In this document: piece by piece, positions 50,250-58,824 of the stretch
Numbering within the stretch: the stretch's first letter is position 1
How the letters are laid out: each line of letters opens with the position of its first letter
Source of the DNA: an uncultured Oscillibacter sp.
GTDB lineage: Bacteria > Bacillota > Clostridia > Oscillospirales > Oscillospiraceae
Length of the DNA stretch: 64,000 bases
Reading direction: 5' to 3'
NCBI GenBank assembly: GCA_910577405.1
Contig: CAJTMG010000001.1
Location: 231,968-295,967 of the forward strand
The notes under the pieces: generated by a model
Seen by the model: the letters and a program-made list of their open reading frames with translations, nothing else
The model's database searches: none
What the model was told of the DNA's origin: nothing
Made by a program: the position numbers and the translations under genes

Positions 50250-50828
50250 TCAACCGAACAGCTTCTTCGCCACGGCCCCGGCGGTCTCGGCCTTCTGGAG
50301 CCGCACCAGGGTATCGAACGCGCAGTTGACCTCCACGTTTTCCGCCCTCAGGATGAACCCCCCGGGAATCTTGCGGGTTTCCTTGGAGACCTTCAGCTTC
50401 CTGCCCGCCTTGTTTGCCTGTTCCACGGCAGCCTTGCCCGCGCCCTTCTGGTCCTTGGCGGAGAAGATGACCTCCCCGCCGCCGCTGGACGCCTGCATCA
50501 AAAGCTCCGCCAGAACCGCGGTATACTGCTCCTCCGGCATAGCGCACAGCTTCTTCAGCGCCAGCGCGTAAGCCTTCTCGACCATCTCCTGCTTTGCGGC
50601 AAGGGCGGTCTTCCGGGCCTCCATCTGGGCCACGTTCACAAGACGTTCCTCCCGTTCCGCGGCGGCCTTCTCGTTCCTGGCCTGGAGCGCGGCGGCTTCG
50701 GCGTCTGCCTGGGCCTTGTATTTCCCGGCGATCTCCGCGGCCTGGGCCTTGGCGTCCGCAAGCACGCGGTCGATTTCGGCCTGAGCGTCGGCGTTGATGC
50801 GCTGGGTGATTTTTTCAATTCCGTTCAT
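50250..50828 (-). CDS. ntpE: V-type ATPase subunit E (peripheral stalk)
   Basis: A 192-aa stator protein with an N-terminal coiled coil (INADAQAEIDRVLADAKAQA) and a globular C-terminal part with GGFILRAENVEVNCAFDTLV. The ATG at 50828 lies seven bases after AAGGGG. Confidence 0.93.
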   Translation of the reverse strand: MNGIEKITQRINADAQAEIDRVLADAKAQAAEIAGKYKAQADAEAAALQARNEKAAAEREERLVNVAQMEARKTALAAKQEMVEKAYALALKKLCAMPEEQYTAVLAELLMQASSGGGEVIFSAKDQKGAGKAAVEQANKAGRKLKVSKETRKIPGGFILRAENVEVNCAFDTLVRLQKAETAGAVAKKLFG

Positions 50829-50856
50829 CTTCAATCCCCTTTTCTATGGGATTCAA

Positions 50857-51348
50857 TCAAAATTGCAGGAGCATCAGCATGGACGCCAGCAGGGACAAAA
50901 TGGCGTAGAACTCCACGATACCGCACAGCAGCAGGCCCTTGGACCAATCGTCGGGCTTCTTGGCCAGAATATTGATAGAACCGGCGGCCACGCGGCCCTG
51001 AGCGATTGCGGAAAGCAGTCCGCCGAGGGCCATGGGCAGGCAGGCGGCAAAGTAAGCCATACCGGTAGCGGTGTCCATATTGACAAGGCTGGAGAATTCA
51101 CCGCCCATCAGACCCATCCGGGCAATGGCGAAGAAGAACACCACCATGCCATACAGGCCCTGGGTACCGGGGAGCAGCTGAAGGACCATGACCTTACCGG
51201 ACTTGCTGGGGTCCTGGCACAGAAGGCCGGTACCGGCTTCACCAGCGATACCGGTGCCCTTCGCGGAACCGACGCAGCTCAGACCTACCGCCAGACCCGC
51301 GCCCAGAAGCGCCAGGGCCAGACCACCAAAGGACTCTACGAAACTCAT
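50857..51348 (-). CDS. ntpK: V-type ATPase subunit K (proteolipid), sodium-type
   Basis: A 163-aa four-helix rotor-ring protein. The residues that bind sodium in Enterococcus hirae NtpK are all kept by hand alignment: Leu59, Thr62 and Gln63 in LQLLPGTQGLYG, Gln117 in AIAQGRVAAG and Glu146 in GIVEFYAIL. I choose the ATG at 51348, eight bases after AAGGAGG; an ATG six bases earlier sits too close to it. It lies 16 bp after ntpI. Confidence 0.95.
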   Translation of the reverse strand: MSFVESFGGLALALLGAGLAVGLSCVGSAKGTGIAGEAGTGLLCQDPSKSGKVMVLQLLPGTQGLYGMVVFFFAIARMGLMGGEFSSLVNMDTATGMAYFAACLPMALGGLLSAIAQGRVAAGSINILAKKPDDWSKGLLLCGIVEFYAILSLLASMLMLLQF

Positions 51349-51364
51349 AACCATTTCCTCCTTG

Positions 51365-53299
51365 TTATTTCTCAATATCAACGAATTTTGCTTCAATATT
51401 CAAGGGACGGAAGGGCTTGCCGCCGTCCTCATAGAATCTGCCGAAGAACTCCAGGCACTGCAAACGCATATCATGGACATAGCAGCCCAGGATATTCAGC
51501 GCGAAGTTCAGGGCGTTGCCGATGATGGCGATAATCACAAACGTAATGATATTCCCCGTCATAGCGCCCAGCTGATTGAACACCTGAGCCACCACCGCGC
51601 CGGCCAGCATCAGGGCCATCAGGCGGGAATAGGACAGGATATCGCTGAAATAGCCGGTGATACCGTTATACAGCGCGCCAAAAATACCGGTAACGATCCC
51701 AAAGCCTTTTTTGCCGTAACCCTGGGTAATCAGCAGGATCACCAGCGCGGCGATCAGGCCCTTGGACACGTTCCCGGCGGCAAAACCAACGCCCGCCGCA
51801 ATGAACGCCAGGAACCACGCGCCCTCATTGCACAGCGCCGCCATGGTCTCGCCCCGTTTGATCTGCTTACACATACTGACGATCATGCCGGTAAAGACCT
51901 GAATCACGCCCAGAATCAGCGCGCCGATCAGCACATTCACCGCGTCGTCCAGGGGAGAGAAGAGCGTGGGCAGGACAAAGCTGCTCTGGCCCTTGGTCAG
52001 GATAGAAACCGCCTGTGTAAGGAAGTCTCCAAAGAAGCCTCCGGTCAGCGCGCCCCAAATAAAGGTACTGACGCCGCAAAGTCCCATCAGAGGAATCATA
52101 TAACGCATAGTCGCGCCGTTGGGCTTTGCCTTTTTCATAATGAACGCGGACAGGCCCATCATAATCAATCCATAGCCCATATCAGCCATCATCATTCCAT
52201 AGAAGATAATGAAGAACGGGGCCATAAGGGGATTGGGGTCCACGGTGCCGTAAGCGGGCAGGGAGTACATATCGGTCACCATATTCAGGGGCCTGGTGAA
52301 CCAATTATTCTTGAGCTGCACAGGAACCTCGGGATATTCTTCCTCTGTCGGGTCGCTGGATTCCCATGCGCAGCCCTGACTGTCCAGCAGGTCCCCCACG
52401 GCCTTGAGCTTCCCGGCGGGACACCAGCCCTCGAAAAACAGGACGGTTCCATCGGTCATGAGGCGCTCGGCGTTCTGGTTCTCGGCGGCTTCCGCGGCAA
52501 GGCGGTCGGCATAGAACCGCAGGCCCTCCCACTCCGGCGAGAGCTCCGCGATGGACGCCTCTGTCTCCTGCTGTTTCTTCCGGTTTGCGGACAAAGCCTG
52601 ATTCATGGCCTCCACATTTTTCGCGGCGGTGCCCTTCAGACCCTGGAAAGCCGTGACGCTGAACCCATGGGGCCGCAGGACCTCCATGGCCTTCTCCTCA
52701 TCGTCCTTATGGGCAATCAGGAGACAGCATCTCTGCTGACGGTCCGCGCTGGCCTCGTACAGTTCCGCGGCGCAGTCCCCCAGCTCGTTCCGGATCGCGC
52801 CCACGTCCGCCGCGCCTGGCAGTACGCCCATACGAAACACAACGTGAGCGGTACTGTTCAGCTCCAGGGGCATATCCAGGGGCGTCCAAGGTTCCAATCC
52901 GGCCCGCCGGGAGGCCAGCCGTCCCTCTTCGCTCTGGAGCCGGGCCAGTTCCTTCAGGGCCTCATTGATTTTCTCTGAGACCTCCCGCGGGCGTTTGGCG
53001 GCCTCACTGCTGAGGAACTCCTCCTGCCGGACGGCCCTCCGCGGGACAAACATCCCGTCCTTGACGCTGCCGTACCGTTTCAAAGCGTCCATAGCGGCGG
53101 CGGCTTCATTCTGCCGGTTCTTGGTCTCTGCCAGCCGGGAGGTTCCCCGTTCCAGCAGCGCGGCCCAGGCGGGGTCAGCCAATCGGTTGTCCGGCTCGCT
53201 GATTTCCACGCAACCAAGCCGCAGCAGCTCCCGCAGCAACGTCTCTCTGCTGCTGGCCATGGCCATTACCCGGAGCCTCTTCATTTTTACAATGGCCAT
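51365..53299 (-). CDS. ntpI: V-type ATPase subunit I (a subunit)
   Basis: A 644-aa stator with a cytoplasmic N-terminal half and a membrane half of about eight helices starting near residue 340. FFIIFYGMMMADMGYGLIMM and SYSRLMALMLAGAVVAQVFN carry the ion-channel segment; the latter includes the essential Arg. The ATG abuts the ntpF stop. Confidence 0.95.
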   Translation of the reverse strand: MAIVKMKRLRVMAMASSRETLLRELLRLGCVEISEPDNRLADPAWAALLERGTSRLAETKNRQNEAAAAMDALKRYGSVKDGMFVPRRAVRQEEFLSSEAAKRPREVSEKINEALKELARLQSEEGRLASRRAGLEPWTPLDMPLELNSTAHVVFRMGVLPGAADVGAIRNELGDCAAELYEASADRQQRCCLLIAHKDDEEKAMEVLRPHGFSVTAFQGLKGTAAKNVEAMNQALSANRKKQQETEASIAELSPEWEGLRFYADRLAAEAAENQNAERLMTDGTVLFFEGWCPAGKLKAVGDLLDSQGCAWESSDPTEEEYPEVPVQLKNNWFTRPLNMVTDMYSLPAYGTVDPNPLMAPFFIIFYGMMMADMGYGLIMMGLSAFIMKKAKPNGATMRYMIPLMGLCGVSTFIWGALTGGFFGDFLTQAVSILTKGQSSFVLPTLFSPLDDAVNVLIGALILGVIQVFTGMIVSMCKQIKRGETMAALCNEGAWFLAFIAAGVGFAAGNVSKGLIAALVILLITQGYGKKGFGIVTGIFGALYNGITGYFSDILSYSRLMALMLAGAVVAQVFNQLGAMTGNIITFVIIAIIGNALNFALNILGCYVHDMRLQCLEFFGRFYEDGGKPFRPLNIEAKFVDIEK

Positions 53300-53614
53300 T
53301 TAATGCTTCACAACCCTTCCGACAATAAACTCCGCAGCCGCGTCCAGCCGTTTTTCCGCCGCCTTGCGCAGCACGTTGGCGTCGGCCTCCGCGCTCTTGG
53401 CAGTTTTCTCCGCCCGGACAGCGGCGGCGTCCTCGGCCTTCCGCAGCAGCAGTCTCCCAGCCTCCGCAGCGCCGGCCCGAGTCTTCTGCAAGAGGGCCTG
53501 ACCCTCACGCTCCGCGTCAGCCACCAACTGCTTTGCCTCAGCTTCCGCGGCGGCCAGGCGTTCCCGGCTCTCCGTTTCTGCACGGCTGACCTTTTCGATT
53601 GCTTCCAGGGACAT
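53300..53614 (-). CDS. ntpF: V-type ATPase subunit G/H (coiled-coil stalk)
   Basis: A 104-aa Ala/Glu/Arg-rich coiled coil (RAETESRERLAAAEAEAKQL) that pairs with subunit E in the peripheral stalk. It is the first gene of the operon; AAGGAGG precedes the ATG. Confidence 0.88.
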   Translation of the reverse strand: MSLEAIEKVSRAETESRERLAAAEAEAKQLVADAEREGQALLQKTRAGAAEAGRLLLRKAEDAAAVRAEKTAKSAEADANVLRKAAEKRLDAAAEFIVGRVVKH

Positions 53615-53726
53615 GCGTTCTCACCTTCCTCCTTATCTGAGCATACGCCACCGGACCTGTCCTGCCGTCCTCTGCCCAGTCTGGGGCGGCGGGTCCCTCT
53701 CAAGACCGCATGACGATTTATTTTAT

Positions 53727-53755
53727 ATTATAGGCGATTCATCCATTCTTTGCAA
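53727..53755 (-). promoter_or_regulatory. Promoter of the V-ATPase operon
   Basis: TTGCAA (53750-53755, minus), 17-bp spacer, perfect TATAAT (53727-53732); leader about 105 nt. Confidence 0.8.
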
Positions 53756-53790
53756 GGAGTTTTTTGTGACGTGCCTCCTAAAAAAGCCAA

Positions 53791-53831
53791 TAAAACGGGA
53801 ACGCGGCCTCCCAACGACTGGAAGACCGCGT
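53791..53831 (-). terminator. Terminator of proS
   Basis: On the minus strand ACGCGGTCTTCC (53820-53831) pairs with GGGAGGCCGCGT (53801-53812), followed by TCCCGTTTTA (T-run 53792-53795). Confidence 0.7.
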
Positions 53832-53864
53832 GTTTCTTGCGATTTCGGGCAGTTTTGAGTCTTT

Positions 53865-55304
53865 TCAATAAGCCACGCCCCAATAGATATCGGCAGTACA
53901 TTTCTTTCCGCAGACGGGGCACACGCCTTCGGTTCCGCTCTGTTTCAGGGGCATACAGCGGGAGGACACCCCGGCCCGGTCCTTCATGGCCAGTTCGCAC
54001 TCCAAGGAGCCGCACCACTTGGACCGCAGGAAGCCGCCCTTTCCCTCCGCCACGGCCTTTGCCTCCTCGGGGGTGCTGATGTCGAAGGTGTTTTCCTGGA
54101 GATTTTTCAGGGCCATGGCGTACATATTCTCATGCACCGCGTCCAGAAGCTCCCGGACCTTTTCCTCCAGGCTCTCCAGGGGAACGGAAATTTTCTCTCC
54201 CGTATCCCGCCGGGCGATTACGCACTGATTCTTCTCCATATCCTTGGGTCCGATTTCCAGCCGCAGGGGGACGCCCTTCATCTCGTACTCGGCAAACTTC
54301 CAGCCGGGGGAGTTGTCGGAGGCGTCCAGTCTGACCCGGAGGCCCGCATTCTTCAGCCGCACCCGAAGGGCATCCGCGGCATCCAGAACGCCGGGCTTGT
54401 GCTGCGCGACGGGAATCACCGCCACCTGAACCGGCGCCACTCTGGGAGGCAGTACCAGGCCGTTGTCATCGCCGTGGGTCATGATAATGCCGCCGATCAT
54501 ACGGGTAGAGACGCCCCAGCTGGTCTGATGGGGGTAATGGGGCTGGTTGTCCTTCCCGGCAAAGGTGATATCGAACGCCCTGGCAAAACCGTCGCCGAAA
54601 TAATGGCTGGTGCCCGCCTGGAGCGCCTTATGGTCGTGCATCATACATTCGACGGTGTAGGTTTCCTCCGCGCCCTTGAACTTCTCCTTCTCCGTCTTGC
54701 GGCCCCGAATCACCGGCATGGCAAGGAAATTCTCCATAAAATCGGCGTAGATATTCAGCATCCGCATGGTCTCTTCCCGGGCCTCTTCCTCCGTGGCGTG
54801 CATGGTATGGCCTTCCTGCCAGAGGAATTCCCGATGCCGCAGGAAGGGCCGGGAGGTCTTCTCCCAACGAAGGACGCTGCACCATTGATTGTAGAGCTTG
54901 GGCAGGTCCCGCCAGGAGTGAATGATATTGGCGTAATGCTCGCAGAACAGCGTCTCCGAAGTAGGCCGGACGCAGAGACGGTCCTCCAGCTTCTCACTGC
55001 CCCCCATGGTAATCCAGGCGCATTCCGGAGCAAAGCCCTCCACATGGTCCTTTTCTTTTTGCAGGAGGCTCTCGGGAATCAGTACCGGCAGATAAACGTT
55101 CTCGTGCCCGGTTTCCTTGAAGCGGCGGTCCATTTCAGCCTGGATGTTCTCCCAGATTGCGTAGCCATAGGGCCGGTAGATGAACATACCCTTGACGGAG
55201 GTATAGTCAATCAGCTCCGCCTTTTTGCAGACATCCGTATACCACTGGGCGAAATCTACGTCCCGCGCGGTAATGGCGTCCACCTGTCTCTGATCTTTCG
55301 CCAT
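53865..55304 (-). CDS. proS: Prolyl-tRNA synthetase, archaeal/eukaryote-like type
   Basis: A 479-aa class II synthetase of the short type without the bacterial editing insertion. Motif 2 region SRPFLRHREFLWQEGHTMHA and the HQTSWGVSTRMIGGIIMTHG motif 3 region are clear. The C-terminus has a zinc site (CPVCGKKC plus an earlier Cys) and ends with Tyr, as is typical of this type. The ATG at 55304 is preceded by AAAAGGATG. No T-box was found in its leader. Confidence 0.95.
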   Translation of the reverse strand: MAKDQRQVDAITARDVDFAQWYTDVCKKAELIDYTSVKGMFIYRPYGYAIWENIQAEMDRRFKETGHENVYLPVLIPESLLQKEKDHVEGFAPECAWITMGGSEKLEDRLCVRPTSETLFCEHYANIIHSWRDLPKLYNQWCSVLRWEKTSRPFLRHREFLWQEGHTMHATEEEAREETMRMLNIYADFMENFLAMPVIRGRKTEKEKFKGAEETYTVECMMHDHKALQAGTSHYFGDGFARAFDITFAGKDNQPHYPHQTSWGVSTRMIGGIIMTHGDDNGLVLPPRVAPVQVAVIPVAQHKPGVLDAADALRVRLKNAGLRVRLDASDNSPGWKFAEYEMKGVPLRLEIGPKDMEKNQCVIARRDTGEKISVPLESLEEKVRELLDAVHENMYAMALKNLQENTFDISTPEEAKAVAEGKGGFLRSKWCGSLECELAMKDRAGVSSRCMPLKQSGTEGVCPVCGKKCTADIYWGVAY

Positions 55305-55373
55305 AACGATACATCCTTTTCTCAAAGTATTCACACCGGCGTTTTGCCTCCGGCGCGGAATTCCAATTATATT

Positions 55374-55403
55374 ATTGTATCCTATCCCCGCGTCCCTTGT
55401 CAA
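55374..55403 (-). promoter_or_regulatory. Promoter of proS
   Basis: TTGACA (55398-55403, minus), 18-bp spacer, TACAAT (55374-55379); leader about 60 nt. Confidence 0.65.
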
Positions 55404-55728
55404 GCTTGGCGCGCCGGATTTGAAAAGACGCTGGACAGAACAGAAAATATTGCAGCTGGCCAAACAAAGGAATGGGTATAATAAGGGCAGCGGTCGGTCC
55501 AGGAGTGTCGTAAGAGATCACCGCAGCCTTGGCATGGGCATCTTACCACGGGCGCCGGCTTTTGTCAAATTTTCTGTTACGCCGTTGGGAAAGCGACTCC
55601 GCGGGCCTGCCATGACACGCCGTCGGTATCGAACGCCGTCATTTCGATGCGGACAGCCACAAAAGAACTCCAGCGTCTTTGTATGGGAGGAACTGGTGGA
55701 GCAACTTCATCAAGATAAAGAGAGGCGC
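55404..55728. other. Intergenic region between proS and the cyclase-family gene
   Basis: About 325 bases with no supported gene. A lone TATAAT occurs at about 55477 on the plus strand without a -35 at a good distance. Confidence 0.35.
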
Positions 55729-55757
55729 TTGACTTGCTGTGTAAAATGCTGTATATT
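55729..55757 (+). promoter_or_regulatory. Promoter of the cyclase-family operon
   Basis: TTGACT (55729-55734), 17-bp spacer, TATATT (55752-55757); leader of about 75 nt. Confidence 0.75.
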
Positions 55758-55839
55758 AAGCTGTGTATTACGGATGTTTTTGATGCAGTCTGTCAAGCAC
55801 ACCTCCGGAAGGGGGTGAAATGGAAGGAGGACCATAATT

Positions 55840-56616
55840 ATGGCAAACCTGACCCTTTGGAACCTGGTCAAGGAGCTGAAAGGCCCCAAGTACCGCTGGG
55901 TAGACCTGACCCATGAGCTTAGTCCTGACACGCCCCACTGGTTCGGCTTCAAGCCCCTTCAGGAGGACCTGCTGTTTGATTACCTGGAGGGCACTCCCGA
56001 GGATAAGATGGCCCCTATGCGCTGCATTCAGTACAGTGTAGCCAGCCAGTACGGGACCCACGCGGACGTTCCCATCCACTTCTGGAAGGACGGCCGGGAT
56101 ATGAGCAGGATCACCGTCCAGGAGCTGGTCTATCCTCTCGTTGTGGTGGACAAGTCCAAGGAATGCGCGGAGAATCCCGATTTTATGATGACCGTGGACG
56201 ACCTGAAGGCTTGGGAAGCCCAGTATGGCCAGATTCCCGAGGGGGCGTTTGTGGCCTTCCGTTCCGACTGGCATAAGAAAGCAAATCTGGATAACCCCGA
56301 TGAGAACAACGTGCCCCACTACCCCGGCTGGGACGTGAACGCAATCAAATGGCTGGTGGAAGAGCGGAATATCGGCGCCATTGGTCACGAGCCCGCCGAT
56401 ACAGACCCCGGCTTCGTGACCACCAAGGAGGGCGCGTACCCCTACCCCGGCGAGCAGTATATCCTCCAGGCGGACCGGATTCAGATTGAGGTCATGCGGA
56501 ATCTGGACCAGCTTCCCCCGGTGGGCGGCATGATCGTCGTGGGCTTCCCCAAGCTCCGGGGCGGCACCGGCTTCCCCACCCGCTGCTTTGCGGTATATCC
56601 GGTCGAGGAGGGCTGA
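55840..56616 (+). CDS. Cyclase-family metal-dependent hydrolase (isatin hydrolase/kynurenine formamidase-like)
   Basis: A 258-aa protein. The metal motif SQYGTHADVPIHF provides His, Asp and His ligands; the first His of the common HxGTHxD form is Gln, a variant seen in isatin-hydrolase-like members. VDLTHELSPDTPHW at the N-terminus is also typical. The enzymes hydrolyse cyclic or acyl amides; the substrate here is unknown. AAGGAGG precedes the ATG. It is 3 nt from an AhpD-like gene, so the two act together. Confidence 0.87.
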   Translation: MANLTLWNLVKELKGPKYRWVDLTHELSPDTPHWFGFKPLQEDLLFDYLEGTPEDKMAPMRCIQYSVASQYGTHADVPIHFWKDGRDMSRITVQELVYPLVVVDKSKECAENPDFMMTVDDLKAWEAQYGQIPEGAFVAFRSDWHKKANLDNPDENNVPHYPGWDVNAIKWLVEERNIGAIGHEPADTDPGFVTTKEGAYPYPGEQYILQADRIQIEVMRNLDQLPPVGGMIVVGFPKLRGGTGFPTRCFAVYPVEEG

Positions 56617-56619
56617 ACG

Positions 56620-57228
56620 ATGGCGCTGAAATTTGACGAACAGCTCTCCCTGCTCCAGAAGCCTGACCGGGCGGAGATGACTGACGAGGAATACGCCGTT
56701 TTCGATAAGAACGTTGAAGTGATGACCCAGAACTGGGGATTCATCAACAACCTGTTCAAGGTCCTGCCCCTGAACGCCAAGGAGTACATCGGCTTCCTGA
56801 ACTTCAAGGGTTCCCTGTTCAACGACACCTGCTACCTCACCGACGCCCAAAAGGAAATGATCGGCGTTGTGGTGTCCTCTTATAACTGTTGCAGTTACTG
56901 CCTGACCACCCACGGGGACAACCTCCGGGGTATGTGGAAGAACGCCCGGCTGGTGGATAAGATTTCCTATAATTTCCGTTCCGCCAAGGACGAGCTGAGC
57001 AAAATCGATTACGCCCTCTGTGAATACGCCTGGTTTGTCACAGCCCATCCCCGGGACATTGACAGCACCCAGATCGAAAAGCTCCGGGACGTGGGCCTGA
57101 ATGACCATGAAATCCTGGAAGCCGCGTTTGTGGCCGGATTCTTCAACTACACCAACCGTTGGGTGTCCACCATCGCGCCCGTGGCCAATCCCGGGCATTT
57201 CTCCCACAACCGGAACTTCGACGACTGA
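56620..57228 (+). CDS. AhpD-like / carboxymuconolactone decarboxylase-fold protein
   Basis: A 202-aa helical protein with the redox motif CSYCLTTHG (CxxC plus His) preceded by VVVSSYNC, and EMIGVVVSS. This matches peroxidase-related enzymes of the AhpD group. GAGGAGG precedes the ATG. It may detoxify peroxides or act on the product of the neighbouring hydrolase; the sequence does not decide. Confidence 0.85.
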   Translation: MALKFDEQLSLLQKPDRAEMTDEEYAVFDKNVEVMTQNWGFINNLFKVLPLNAKEYIGFLNFKGSLFNDTCYLTDAQKEMIGVVVSSYNCCSYCLTTHGDNLRGMWKNARLVDKISYNFRSAKDELSKIDYALCEYAWFVTAHPRDIDSTQIEKLRDVGLNDHEILEAAFVAGFFNYTNRWVSTIAPVANPGHFSHNRNFDD

Positions 57229-57266
57229 CGGCTCCAGGAGGGCTTCCTCTGGTATACGCAAATCAG

Positions 57267-57304
57267 AAAAGAGGCGTACCTGTCACAGGCGCGCCTCTTT
57301 TTTA
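57267..57304 (+). terminator. Terminator after the AhpD-like gene
   Basis: AAAAGAGGCG (57267-57276) pairs with CGCCTCTTT (57292-57300), followed by TTTT. It also overlaps the 3' end of the convergent histidine kinase gene. Confidence 0.8.
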
Positions 57305-58192
57305 CGCACGAGGGAGAAAGATGGAAAACAGAGTGCCCTGACCCGGACAGGAGCAGACACGAACATAACCGCCCTGACGCTCCGCAATCTGCCGCACAAG
57401 GTACAGGCCGATGCCCACGCCCCCCGCCTGATTCGGAGACTCGTTCCGGGACGCGCTGCCTCGGTAGAATCGCTGGAAGAGCTTGGGCTGTTCGTCCTCC
57501 GGGATGCCGGGACCGCAGTCGGCCACGTCGATCCGGGCAAACATGACGTAGGACATGGCCCGCAGGGTAATCTGACCGGCGGGGGCGTACTTCACCGCGT
57601 TGTCCAGCAGATTGCAGACGGCCTCGGCGGTCCAGCGGGGGTCGAAGACAGCCTGGACATTCTGGCAGTCCAGCCGCAGCTCCAGCCCCTTTTCCTCCGC
57701 CAGGGACTCGAACTGCGCCGCCACATCCGAAAGCAGCGGGTCCAGCAGGCCGGGCCGGGGACGCATAACCAGAATGCCCGATTCCAGCCGGGAGGTCTTC
57801 ACCAAGGCGTCTGTCAGGAATTGCAGCTTGGTAATCTGACCCTCCAGCGCTTCAATGCGGGAGTCTCCGGGAATGGATTCCCCCAGAAGCTGGGTATACA
57901 GCAGGAGATTGGCCAAGGGGGTCTTGATCTGGTGGGAGATGTCGGAAATCAGGGCCTTGATTTTGTCCTTTTCCGCCTCCAGACTCTTCGCGGAGGACTC
58001 CGACACCGCAAGATACTGCGCTAATCGGGTTTCCACCGCCGCCAGCCTGCTCTCGTCAAACTGATTCTCCTGAAACTCCCCTCGAATTGCCGCGTCCAGC
58101 ATATCGTCCAGCCGCGTCAGAAGCCGGATTCGCTGGAAACGCTCCCATAAAAGAACGGCAAGCACAACCGCCGCGCATACTGCAATGACCAT
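57302..58192 (-). CDS. Sensor histidine kinase (orphan)
   Basis: A 296-aa kinase with one N-terminal membrane segment (VIAVCAAVVLAVLLW) and a short linker. The phosphorylated His is in SDISHQIKTPLANLL; the N box is LLDNAVKYA, and ATP-binding boxes DCGPGIPE and GGVGIGLYLV follow. There is no large extracytoplasmic sensor domain. No response regulator gene is in the window; GGGAGGTCCTG precedes the ATG. Confidence 0.92.
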   Translation of the reverse strand: MVIAVCAAVVLAVLLWERFQRIRLLTRLDDMLDAAIRGEFQENQFDESRLAAVETRLAQYLAVSESSAKSLEAEKDKIKALISDISHQIKTPLANLLLYTQLLGESIPGDSRIEALEGQITKLQFLTDALVKTSRLESGILVMRPRPGLLDPLLSDVAAQFESLAEEKGLELRLDCQNVQAVFDPRWTAEAVCNLLDNAVKYAPAGQITLRAMSYVMFARIDVADCGPGIPEDEQPKLFQRFYRGSASRNESPNQAGGVGIGLYLVRQIAERQGGYVRVCSCPGQGTLFSIFLPRA

Positions 58193-58231
58193 CAGGACCT
58201 CCCAAAAGACAATTGAAGCAAAGAAGAAGCG

Positions 58232-58654
58232 TCAGGTTTTGGCCTTGATCTTCGCGCCGCATTTGGGGCAGGTGATAATAATCGCGCCCTTTCCCACAGG
58301 GACCCGGCAGATGGTCTTGCAGGCTTTGCAGGTAAAGTATTTGTGCTCCTTATCGGCGTGACGTGCCTTGCGGTTCCTGGCGCGCCAAAGCCAATTGACC
58401 CATTTCTGATTCTCCGCCTGCCGTTTGGAAAGGTTTCTGGAAAACATACGCATAAAGATAAAAAGCATCAGCGCAAACAGGAGCGCCTCGAAGATTCTGG
58501 TCAGCGTCCGGCTGCGGAGCAGGAAGGCGCACACCGTCTCCACAAGCCACAGCGCCAGATACAGCCAGAACAGCGCCCGGTTGAGCTGGTCCATACCATT
58601 GCGGCCGTACATGAAACGTGTCAGCGCGCTGCCGATTCTCTGGAAAAATCTCAT
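58232..58654 (-). CDS. Membrane protein with C-terminal zinc ribbon
   Basis: A 140-aa protein: two hydrophobic helices (about residues 27-45 and 52-70), a basic stretch and a C-terminal zinc ribbon with two CxxC pairs (TCKACKTI and TCPKCGAK). The ATG at 58654 has AAAGGAGC upstream. Function unknown. It precedes the kinase gene by 40 nt, likely co-transcribed. Confidence 0.75.
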   Translation of the reverse strand: MRFFQRIGSALTRFMYGRNGMDQLNRALFWLYLALWLVETVCAFLLRSRTLTRIFEALLFALMLFIFMRMFSRNLSKRQAENQKWVNWLWRARNRKARHADKEHKYFTCKACKTICRVPVGKGAIIITCPKCGAKIKAKT

Positions 58655-58762
58655 AATGAAAACGCTCCTTTGCCGGACGACGGCCTTTTTTTCATATTCT
58701 ACTCGCAACCCTGTGGACAAACAACCAGTTTGCGCGGAAATTTACAAAATGGTCATTTATTT

Positions 58763-58791
58763 TTGCAGACGCTTGTGCTATATTCTACTAT
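58763..58791 (+). promoter_or_regulatory. Promoter of htpG
   Basis: TTGCAG (58763-58768), 17-bp spacer, TACTAT (58786-58791). No CIRCE-type inverted repeat was found. Confidence 0.55.
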
Positions 58792-58824
58792 TGCTGAAAA
58801 ATAATGGGAAAGGAAGTGGCTTTC

